DNA from: Gymnopus androsaceus JB14
Taxonomy: Eukaryota; Basidiomycota; Agaricomycetes; Agaricales; Omphalotaceae
Direction of reading: 5' to 3'
Assembly (NCBI GenBank): GCA_009733575.1
Contig: ML769644.1
Coordinates: 31,897-95,896, forward strand
DNA: 64,000 nucleotides
How positions within the stretch are numbered: the stretch's first letter is position 1; each line of letters opens with the position of its first letter. This document shows positions 34,179-44,228 of this stretch, in pieces. A model generated the notes under the pieces. That model did no database searches and had not been told where the DNA came from. It was given only the letters and a program-made list of their open reading frames with translations. The position numbers were made by a program, and so were the translations under genes.

Positions 34179-35669
34179 CCGGGCTGAGGCTAGGTTTGCA
34201 CACGGATTACTTACGTGCAACTCGGAGGTAAAACTATGTACTTATCATATACATCTTGTCCAGTGAGTCCAAGATAGTGCTACCGCAGTGCGGCTCGCGA
34301 ACCTGTTGAGCCCAATTCGAGTCCGAACTGCACCTAAGTTTCAAGTCCAGTTTACTCAAGGTTCTTGAACCGAGGTTCGCACCTGCACCGAACCTCCGAA
34401 CCCTAAGTATTGGCCTACAAGCACCGAAAAAGTAGAGCTCAGAGTGTTATGCATTACGAAGATACAAAAGACCCCAGTTCAGTATGCCGCGTTACGCGCT
34501 ACTGAACTCAAATTCGTAATGATACAGTATAGCAATCCAAGGCAAGCAATGCGGCATTAAAGTCTGTACAGAGATGCCAAGGTCATGCATAGTGATGGTG
34601 GAGTATAGGAGGTGATGAGGGAAGGTAACATGTGCATATCCTACAATATATGGATTGCATCAATAGTACTAGTCGTGGTGTACGTCTGCAGCCACCACTA
34701 CTAGCCACTACTGCTTGTAGTTAGTCCATGGTATACCTTCTGCCATCAACACCACTATCACCCCAACTACTACTGTCCGCTCATAGATTTCGCGCGTTAC
34801 ACCTTGATTTCATTATGCAGGTGTCCCCTGGCCTTATCGCGCGGTCAGGCACGATACTACTATGAGTCTAGCACCTGATATGACCAATTTATAATTTAAA
34901 ACGTTATACATAAACGTTTGATGGACCGATTAACGTTGATATATTTGTAAAAACAAACACCGGCAGGATAGCGCACCTTCTTACCAGAATTCTCATTATC
35001 CAGAGCTTACGGAAGCCATTGGAATAATCTAATAGTGAATCAAAAAGCAATAGTGCTGGTCGAAGGAAGAGGATAAACCGTCTCAGAAATTGTCGGATGT
35101 ACCGTCCGCTCTTCCGAAGCTTGATATTGACGATGTCCACAGAGCTCGGAATGATTTGGATAGCTACAGAAACCTCGGAATAGTCTGCTTGTATATATGG
35201 ATCATTATACTAATGAAAGCAAATCCCAATCAGATGAACACATGTACCACTACCGCCATAGGTACATTTTGACCGTCAGCTCTGAAAAAAAAAAAAAATC
35301 AGAATTTGGACAACTCATGATGAAGGTACTACTCGTCTTATAGCTTAGTGAAATTAGGGCTGCAATATTGTGCAATATAGACGAGCCTCCATCAGCTCTA
35401 GGCAAAGAAGGGAAGTCTGGTATGCAAGCTGGTATGCTCAATTTGCAAAATACTGATTTAAGATGAACTTAGCTGCAGTGGCACAACATTAAAACAAGTA
35501 CACAACCGAAGCAGCATGACTAGAACATTAGAGGTGCAAAATTTCCATGCCAAACGGCTCTCAGGACAGCTCCTTGAATTCCTTCATTTCAGTCCTGACT
35601 CATAACATAATAAATCACTAGACTCTATACTAATTTCTCCAATCCTTAATGCATCTAAAGCCCTTTGAA
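34179..35669. other. Intergenic between the Myb-GST and terpene synthase genes
   Basis: Holds the promoter of the Myb-GST gene and the 3' flank of the synthase. A short inverted repeat at about 34451-34533 (GCATTACGAAG ... TTCGTAATGATACAGTA) looks like a small CTGTACC-family MITE. A-run at 35285-35297. No gene supported. Confidence 0.4.
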
Positions 35670-36935
35670 TTAGGTGTGGCCGTTAATCGTGATCTTAGGC
35701 AAAAGGGTGATCTTTCGATCTTCCATAATGTCGAGACCCTTCTTTCCGAAGTATCGCTCGCTCTGTGAATCTATGTGAGTGCGAGGGTGGACGACGAGAA
35801 GAAATCAAACCTCAAAGCTCCAGGAGTCATTTGCACGGACCCAATTGCCCAATCCATCGACGTAAGTGCGAATTTCCCGATCGATTGGACCACCGAAGGT
35901 TGGAAGAAGCCTCCAGGTCTCGAGGAACTCATCAACAATGTCGTCATGCAGGTCGGAAATCCAGTCCATTGCCCCTTGGGGATCCAGATTGTATTGCTTC
36001 ATGACAATCGTCACCAGATTGTGGCCATCATCCCCGCGAGCCTGTCTGAACGATTCTGTGAGTCTCAGCGGCATGCGGTAGCAGTTCAATCAACTCACTC
36101 AACGTTGTAAGAGCAGAGATCATTGCCTATGATGAGAGCATCGATGCACAAACTGGAAAGCTTGGCAATAATCGGGTGTGCGATAACCTCGTCAGGGAGG
36201 TTCATATGGAGCTCGCACACCGTGAACGAAGGCTTGGCTCCAATAGTGTCTCGGCGCACTAAAAAGTAGCTCTCGACATCGCGAATGAGACTGGAATCCC
36301 TGTCCTTCGCTTGTTGAACGACCGAGTCCATGTAAGACTGGAAAGTATTGATGAAACGACACTGCGAAGAGGGTGTGGCAGTCTTCATGGCATTGAGCCA
36401 GAACCTGCAGACTGTCGTTATTGCGGCTCACAGCCCGGGGAAAAGTGAACCTACTGCCTTGTTACTTCGCCACCAATCCATTCGTGACTGGGACGTGCCA
36501 TGTGGGGGTTGCGAAGGGCATCCATGACGATGTCCGCCTGCTTTTGAGCAAGCTCGGGGGTGGCAACATCACTGTGCTCATCAATGACAAAGAAGAGGTT
36601 CATTAAGTCGCATCCAACTCTGCATCCGGCTGTAAATTGGGGTAAGTCGTCGTTCGGGCAGTACATCCCAAATCTCACACCTTTGTTCAGCAACGGAAAA
36701 GCGAGCGAAGCGAGGAGATCTTGTTCAAGTTAGATATTATTCCATGAATTTGTTGTTCAAGCTACTCACTGAAGTCGCAGCGATTGAAACTCTTCTGTGC
36801 CTTTGCGTCGAAAGCTTTGAAACCCTCGCACCAGGCTGAAGACTCTTGCTTGCAGACACTGTAGTGAGGGTTGATAGCACGAGGCCACGGCCACGAACGC
36901 AAAGTATCGGGAATGTAAAGGATTCTATCAGGCAT
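35670..36935 (-). CDS. Sesquiterpene synthase (class I terpene cyclase)
   Basis: About 350 aa in five exons. Starts [20 protein letters not shown], the usual N-terminus of agaricomycete sesquiterpene synthases. The Asp-rich metal site is in [15 protein letters not shown] (D-E-x-x-D), at about residue 100. The pyrophosphate-sensor Arg lies in LVRRDT. The NSE metal site is NDLCSYNVE (about 36095-36125). The exon 35805-36037 carries [20 protein letters not shown]. The C-terminal exon gives SERYFGKKG, the R-Y pair that contacts diphosphate, and ends KITINGHT at a TAA at 35670. All catalytic motifs are present. Expected reaction: Mg-dependent ionisation and cyclisation of farnesyl diphosphate in the cytosol. 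The FFVIDEHSD form resembles basidiomycete cyclases that make 1,11-closed (humulyl-derived) products, but the product cannot be assigned from sequence. Confidence 0.92.
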
Positions 36936-38049
36936 GGGGGAATCATTTGAGGCAATTTGGAGTACTTATGTTCGAGCTTCGTGAGACTTGGAAATTGTCC
37001 GGGGTCTTCGTAACGACTAGCACACCAGAAGGGGAACTTATTTCTCCAAAGGAAATAGAGCTTATTGGGTGCGCGTTGCAAAACGTTTTGTTTCGCTCCA
37101 AAAATGCCAGATTTGGCACACAAATATTCCGTAAATCCTTTGCACTCACCAGAGCATTCATTACTGCACAATTGGGTAGGCTCGGAGCGGGTTTGGAACA
37201 AATTTTTGCTGGATCTTTGCTGCAACAAATCATTTCTCAATGGCAACATACGGCCAAAACGCTTGATCTAGGACTTGATTCCACAGCGATTCTAAAGCGA
37301 TTCAAGACTCCTGAATCAGCCTAGAATCGGTTCCAACTTTGGCCAGACGTCAAGCCCGTCACCCAGATTCACGCGTCGCTTCATTACCCGATATTTACCG
37401 ACCGTGGTTGAAACGCCTCAGGGAGCGAATCAGCGAGTGTTTCAGAGATGATCCACTTAATTTTGAAATTAGTGTAAGCACTAATGCAACACTAGTACCG
37501 GTGTTAGTACTTATTAGTACTAGTACACTCCACTAATACATGATTTGTATCAGTATTTTTACTATAATGTTAGTGCTAGTATACTCAACTAATACAAGAT
37601 TTGCATTAGTATTTGTGCTGCTTAATAATAATTCAAGCGGCTCAGAGTACTAGTACTAGAATAAGCTCTAATGAAAACCAAATATTATGATTGAGCCTCG
37701 AATACCAATTTGCGCAGAAGCTTGCCATCTTTGAATTCCCGCCAGTGTACTAAGACTTGCTTATCTCCATTTCATTTTATGAATTTTGTGGATCCGTCAA
37801 ATCTCGAACCAGTTCGTTTCTACCAATTGATGATGGGACCTGACCGGACTTAGCATCTCGATTGATTGATAACACTGGCACGGCTCCGTCAGAGACGGGG
37901 CCGGGGCCGGGGACTTGTGCAGTAGATCTCGGATAGGGTGTTAACAAAGCGATAAGTAACCAGCTCCATCAGTACTGCAACTTTACTCTGCGCCCTGAAT
38001 CGACTTGAAAGAGCGCTCATTCTGTGTTTCTTCTAACTTCAATTCCCCA
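36936..38049. promoter_or_regulatory. Divergent intergenic region shared by terpene synthase and P450 no. 3
   Basis: 1.1 kb between two start codons pointing apart, so it probably holds both promoters. A plus-strand frame of 125 codons (36947-37324) is open but shows no domain and overlaps the synthase promoter; I do not call it a gene. At 37475-37620 there is a degenerate tandem of ACTAGTAC / TTAGTA units. No binding site can be assigned. Confidence 0.45.
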
Positions 38050-40227
38050 ATGTTGCTGATCTTCGGTACTGTGCTTGCATGCAGTGCTGCTCTCTTCTGG
38101 TATCAGTCTGGTGGCAAGAATAAATCGTCGAAACCTCCTGGACCTACAGGTCTCCCTGTTATCGGTAATCTCCTCGATGTTCCGAGGAGTCGTGAAGTCT
38201 TGACATACAATGCCATGGCTGACAAATACGGTAAATACTCCGCTGCGCCACCTGAACTCCTCTAATGGCTGAATCCGCAGGGGACATTGTGTATCTATCT
38301 GTAGCAGGCAAAAATATCTTCATCGTCAGCTCTGGCAAAATCCTCAATGAATTATTCTACCAACGTTCTTCCAACTACTCGGATCGACCGTATTCGACTA
38401 TGATGAACAAACTGTACGTTCGACCGCTGTTGCAGATTCTGGTCATCTGACGGCGTTTAGTATGGGATTGGAATGGATCTTCGCGTTCACTTCGTATGGT
38501 GAGAATTGCAATCGACAGAGAACTTGGCAGTTGCTAACCTGTCAGGGAGCGTGTGGCGAGACACTCGGAAGATGTTCCATTCGCAATTCCAAGAAACTGT
38601 GGTGCCCGATCTGCGGCCTATGCAGCTCAAAGCCGCTCACGACGTCCTTCGTCGAATTATCGCCTCCCCAGACGATTCATTACGTCACCTTCACTTGTAA
38701 CCCACCACACATTTTGTTCCAGACCATTTATACTAATATCCTGCAGACATGTAGCCGGCTTTCTCCTCGGTATTGCATACGCCATGGAGCTCACGCCAGA
38801 AGCTGCGGGTCTGGTTCAGAAAGCGGATGAAGTGATTGAAGCTTGGACCAAGGTGGCTGTTCCCGGGGCATACCTCGTCAGTTTGTCTTTCCAGTTGACC
38901 TTGACCTGCTGAACCATCCCAAGGTCGATGCACTTCCTTTCCGTGAGTGGACTATCACAACTGATGGCCGTAATCTCATCGTCTTTCAGTCAGATATATC
39001 CCTGAATGGCTCATTCCAGGAGGTGGATTCCAGAAGGATGCTCGTGTTGCCAAGAACAAGGCGGTCACGGCAAGGAATATACCTTTTGAGATGGTACAGA
39101 AAGAAATGGTATGCAGTGTAATCTGCCGATACACATTTAAGCCCTCACGGTGTTTGACATGTAGGCTGAAGGAATTGCGCCTCCATCCTTTGTGTCAAAT
39201 CTCCTCAACGATGCAGGTCCAGATGCAAACATCGAATTGATCAGGGCCACCGCTGGGACGATATATTTCGGTAAGCCTCACTCAATTTATCGGAATAGCT
39301 TTCTGACACTATGGTTCAGCTGGTACTGAAGCCGTATGTCCAAGTTCTTTCCAAGTGCATCGGGCCCCAGTTCAAACACACATGCAGATCTCGATCACGC
39401 TCACGACGTTTATTATGGCCATGCTTGTATATCCCGACATACAGCGGAAGGGTCAGGCCGAGATCGATCAAGTAGTTGGTAAGGATCGTCTTCCAGACTT
39501 CGGGGACCAAGACTCGCTGCCATTTTGCAATGCAATCGTAAAGGAAGTTCTCCGGTAAGCCGAATATTGTGAATGCTTGGTTGCCGTATGATTGAACACC
39601 ACACGCATTGTAGCTGGAACCCACCCGCGCCGATGGGTATGAAGATTTCTTCGCCTTCCTCGATTATTGCTCACCATTGGAATAGCAATTCCACATGTCA
39701 CTGTAAACGACGACCAGTACGAAGGGTATCACATTCCTGCTCGCTCTCTTGTAATAGCAAACCTTTGGTACGCACTGTCCTTCACACAGTGGCACCTGTC
39801 CTGACGTACGTTGAAGGAGAATCCTCCACGATCCTGAGGTTTACCCTAGTCCGACGGAATTTCGCCCCGATCGGTTCATGCCCAGTGAAAATGAGGGGAA
39901 GGTCCCCACCATCGTGTTGGAAACTTTCGAGACAGTGTTCGGCCCCGGTCGTAGAATCTGTCCTGGCCGCTTTGTGGCAACGGCGCAGCTCTTCATCACG
40001 ATCTCGAGTCTTCTCAGTGCCTTCAATATCGGACCTGGATTGGATTCAGATGGTGAAGCAATCCCTGTCATCCCTGACTTTTCCTACAGTCTTGCCAGGT
40101 CTGTTGGCCCATTTAATGGGATTTGCAGAGTACTGACGGGTCGTACAACAGCCACCCTAATCATTTCAAGTTCACGATCACTCCCCGAGGAAAATATGTC
40201 CAGGATTTACTTGATTTGGATAATTGA
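38050..40227 (+). CDS. Cytochrome P450 monooxygenase (P450 no. 3), next to the terpene synthase
   Basis: Starts MLLIFGTVLACSAALFWYQS (membrane anchor), then KPPGPTGLPVIGNLLDVP. Further exons give GDIVYLSVAGKNIFIVSSGK, SSNYSDRPYSTMMNKL, YGSVWRDTRKMFHSQF, HVAGFLLGIAYAMELTPEAA, IPEWLIPGGGFQKDA, the I-helix AGTIYFAGTEA, then EIDQVVGKDRLPDFGDQ and the K-helix VKEVLRWNPPAPM. The heme loop FGPGRRICPGRFVATAQLF lies in the exon from 39830. The last exon ends FTITPRGKYVQDLLDLDN, stop at 40227. A dozen or so introns, no lesion seen. The I-helix reads A-G-T-E-A where most P450s have an acid followed by Thr. Because it shares a promoter region with a cyclase, it probably oxidises the sesquiterpene product (inference). 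Confidence 0.88.
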
Positions 40228-40630
40228 GACTCAGTAATTTCAGTATATTGAATATTTGTCCATGGAAAATGATCCTATACTTTTGAAGACGGGGTGCCTA
40301 GTCATAATTTACCTAAGCAGAATACGGCTTGAGGCTTCTCACTCTGGGCGCTGCATGCACTGCGGGGATGGCACTGTAAATATAGTCTTCCCGCGAAAGT
40401 GCCAGAGACTAGGGTCACTTGAGTTGTTGTGAAAGTTAGCACAGTAGAACAGACCAGTAATATTATGGAAAGCTTATGCGGCGTAAACTCGCCAGGTTCT
40501 TGGAAAGATGTGTAAGATTGGATTTCGGTTTCAATTAAAATATCCCAGTGGGAGTATTTCGAGTAATTTTAATCTTATCATTGGGCTTTTACTCAACCTT
40601 CACTTGCAAAAATGAACAGACCACTGAGAG
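40228..40630. other. 3' flank of P450 no. 3
   Basis: About 400 bp, AT-rich, no ORF or repeat recognised. Ends at the 8-bp target duplication of the next hAT MITE. Confidence 0.4.
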
Positions 40631-41153
40631 CAAGGGGGTTCAAAGAATTTAGCGCCCGACCAGGCCTAGGTTAGCTAGTCCAGCCCCCCAGCCCCCAAAA
40701 ATTTTTTGACACCCTAAAGATTGGCCTATTTTGACCACTTTTGGCAGTCTGGAAGCTTCAAAATGTATATATCTTACATTACCTGTAAGTAAATAGCAAG
40801 TAAATAGCATCTATTGTATAAATTACAGCCTTCCTACACTTCCTGGCTCCCATGTACTTACTTGCTTGCTTTGGCCAGTCAAAGCAGGACATATGAGGAG
40901 TATCACTGTATTAGTGTTTCAGAAGGAAAAATGGGATTTGTTATGGCTTATGGATGCTAATAAAAGCTCAAATTAAAAGTACAGTGTCCAAACAGTGTCT
41001 TCTGACTCTGTAGAGAGCAATTTATGATGAAATCTTATCTTGATATACCATATATGGGCATGGGAATGCTTACATGGTTAGTTAGTCCGACGGCAAGGCT
41101 CAAGAAAAAAAAATCAACATCCAGTCATTTAAAAAAAATTTTCCACCCCCTTG
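40631..41153. mobile_element. hAT-type MITE, CAAGGGGG family copy 1, 523 bp
   Basis: Ends CAAGGGGGTTCAAAGAA and CCACCCCCTTG; perfect 8-bp duplication ACTGAGAG at 40623-40630 and 41154-41161. No coding capacity. Confidence 0.9.
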
Positions 41154-41161
41154 ACTGAGAG

Positions 41162-41972
41162 ATGAGGTGTACACATTTAGCTGTCTTGTATGCTCATGTG
41201 CTGTCACTTTGTAAGGCTCAGATATACAACAAAATGAAACTTTGTGAAACTTTATAAGTGCTTGTTTCACACATGCTTGAATTACCAATTCTTTTCTTTA
41301 CTGCTTTGACCCCCAAAAGCACCGAAAATTGCCCAAAAATTCGAAATAACTGTGACATTTTGTAAGATTTGGAATATGCAACTCACGGACTGTTTGAAAT
41401 GATACAGTTTACAAGATTATAGATATCTTAAAATACATATAATACCATTGGGATCATGGATTCAGAAATGAAGGTCATGAAAATGGTTACTCTTAGCATC
41501 AAACTCTTACATGTACAGAGGCAAACCCAGAAGTAGCACAAAAACAGAAAATCTGTCGGTTTTGCAGGGAATATGGCCAATTTAACTATAACTTTTTTTT
41601 TGTCATGGATATCCTATAAGAACATCTGATTTTTTTTGGAATTTTTTGCAGAATTTTCTGTGTTCATCTTTCCATTGAAATGCATTGATCTAGTCAAAGA
41701 CTGCCAAAATGCTGGAAAGCCCAATCTGGAACATCATGCTAGCACCCACAGAAGATCCATAGAAACCTTATAAGACTCAAGGCATTCAATGTAACTTACC
41801 ATTTATCTCCTGAATGCTTTCTCATGCCTTCTAGTCAGAACCCAAGTCACAGTAGTTATTCACATGAACCAAGGCACTGCAGAATATTGGCAGAGAAGCA
41901 GACCAAGGAGGCACAAGAAGACACTTTAAAAGCAGCATATGAGTCCATATTGCTGCCCAATGTCAGGGTATA
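41162..41972. other. Unassigned stretch between two hAT MITEs
   Basis: About 800 bp, A/T-rich with short T-runs. No gene, RNA or clear repeat border found. Confidence 0.4.
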
Positions 41973-41980
41973 CCTACATC

Positions 41981-42470
41981 CAAGGGGGTCCGGGCCGGGA
42001 AATCCCATACCGGGGGTAGGTAGGGTGGGTCCATCACAAGGCCTGAATAATATTTTTTGACTGACCCTCAAAATGCTTTTTTGTGATGTTCAAATGAGTC
42101 AAATAAGCCCAAGAAGTGCCTGAAAAGTATATTTAGACCAGCTACATTGTGTAGAGTGAGCATATACCTTTTTATTGCCTTTTTAGGTCATTTCATGAGT
42201 GTTTACAGTTCTTGACATTGGATGCCATATATTTCAAAATATATTAGTCAGAGTAAGGTGAAGAGTTTACAAAGGCTAATTAGTTATGTAGAGCATGTAC
42301 AAAGGGCAAAAGACCAGTACAGTAAGTAGAATGGTGATCAGTGTCTCATAGTTGCCTTATTTGGTAATCACATGACCCAAAAATCACGTGAAGAGAGGGA
42401 GGGTCCAGCACCGAGGCTGAAAAAAAATTTCCGACCCCTGATACGAAATTAATTTTTTCGGACCCCCTTG
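41981..42470. mobile_element. hAT-type MITE, CAAGGGGG family copy 2, 490 bp
   Basis: Ends CAAGGGGGTCCGGGCC and CGGACCCCCTTG; perfect 8-bp duplication CCTACATC at 41973-41980 and 42471-42478. Same terminal eight bases as copy 1, but little similarity inside. Confidence 0.9.
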
Positions 42471-42478
42471 CCTACATC

Positions 42479-43449
42479 TTAGATGACGATGAGAGAATAT
42501 CTGAGCTGGAGATGAATTATCAGAGCAGAAGCAGGGGAGGCCCTATGAAAGTAAACCATTACTTTGTCCCAGTGCAATATAAATGATCCCATAAACATAA
42601 TTAGATGTTGGGGAAGTGATTGACTCTACTGAAAATTTGAATTGGATTGACAAAAGTTTGATTTAAATTTTTTAATGTCACATATCAGATTACTAATGCA
42701 TCTTTTGTAGCACAGTCATGAAGTACATACATGGCACTCCTTGCTTAAACAAACCATGCCCAGAAAGCTGCTCTGTTGAGCAGCACATAAATTGAATGGT
42801 GAAATCACATTACTAACCAGGGTGTATCTTGACAGAGAGAAGAGAGGTTGTATTGTCTGTACATCTGTGAGAAAGTAGTATGTAGAACAATATAGACTGT
42901 AGATGAACTAGCTACAGCTTACATACCAAATATCTAATGAACTATACAGTACCCTAAAATGTAGTGATCAACATAATGTGAGAGGTATACATGTACATAA
43001 TAGTCCCTAAAGTCTGACTATGGTATGTCCATTGTATAGACAGTCCATATGTGTGAGAGTAAGTCTGCACCATTACTATCATATCAAAGAGTACTAGTGA
43101 ATAGCATAACTAGAGCAAGTAGAGTAATGAATTAGCATATACATTAGTATTGCTGTTACTGTATGTAGCACAGCTACAATTAGTGTTTCAAGCAGTGAAA
43201 TAGGACAATAACCACATGTATGATTGATATGAATGAGTTATAGATTGTAAGCATCTAATCTACTGTGATTTCAACACCCCCTCCCTTGCTAATATCTGTG
43301 GATCTGCAATAGAGTTTAATCTAACAACTTTGAATGGCTTGGCAATTTAGTGACTTTGCAGCATAGTCATATAGGGTTCCAGGATCTGGTACATTGACTT
43401 CATGGAAGGTGAGTTTTCAAAAAGGTCTGTTTCCTCCAAGTTAAGGTTC
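42479..43449. other. Unassigned stretch
   Basis: AT-rich, with many short CATATACAG/ATGTAC words. No gene seen. It lies between a MITE and the end of a hAT transposase relic. Confidence 0.4.
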
Positions 43450-44228
43450 TTCACGAGTCCGGATCCCGGTATACCGGGATTTGTACTGCAGGTACCTGGG
43501 GTGGAAATACCCTGACCTGTGACCGGTTAAAACCCGTGGGAGCCAGGTTGAGTATGACCGGGACTCGCGCAGGTCGAACCCGCAGGTACCTGCATCGCAG
43601 GTCAACACAGGTACCCGTATAAGTTAGTCCTACAGCGTACACATACTAAAGTAAATAAAAAATTTATACAAGTCATATCATACATTAATAAAGTTACAAG
43701 AAAAGAAAAGCTACAGCCTATCATCATCCTCATCCTCATTATCAATCGCAGCAGCCCCACACCTACTCCTCAAATCCTGGAATATCTCCATAACTTTTTC
43801 CTCAGGAACAAGTCCCTCCAGGAACCAAGATCGCAAAACCATCAGACAATGCAATGTCTCAAATGCTAAATTATGGCATCATTTACTAACCTGTGCTCCA
43901 CCATTTGAGAACAGACATTCAACTGGTGTCGATGTCGCTGAAATACCAAGTCAGCACTGAACAGTTAACTTTGTTAAACAAACTGCATACCAGGAGCTGT
44001 ACAGAAGTCCAAACCCATTCTTGCTAACACATCTTGAGGAGTTGCCTTTGAGCCAGGCTTATCAAGGCAAGACACCCAGAACTGAATAGGATCTGTCTCT
44101 GCATCAACAGGGCCATTGATATAGGTATCAAGAACGTCTGCAGCACTTGAGTGACCATAACGGTGATGAGTTATATTTGTGCTAGGTATGAAAACCAACC
44201 AAACAACAATCACCCCAATCAGATACAA
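43450..44228 (-). pseudogene. hAT transposase remnant (C-terminal dimerisation domain) with one element end
   Basis: Minus-strand frames give ADVLDTYINGPVDAETDPIQ, FWVSCLDKPGSKATPQDVLA, RMGLDFCTAPG, then, after a break, GISATSTPVECLFSNGGAQV, FETLHCLMVLRSWFLEGLVP and an acidic tail. The pattern W..L......L..MA.D...AP.TS..VER.FS.GG is that of the hAT C-terminal dimerisation domain. A stop follows SNGGAQVSK. At 43450-43620 lies terminal-type DNA (CACGAGTCCGGATCCC, GGTACCTG) like that of the MITE at 25332-25930. The N-terminal BED finger and the catalytic Asp residues were not found. Confidence 0.75.

Noticed and set aside
36947..37324. 125-codon plus-strand ORF between terpene synthase and P450 no. 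3
   Set aside because: No domain, no splice partners, and open on both strands; it occupies the likely shared promoter.
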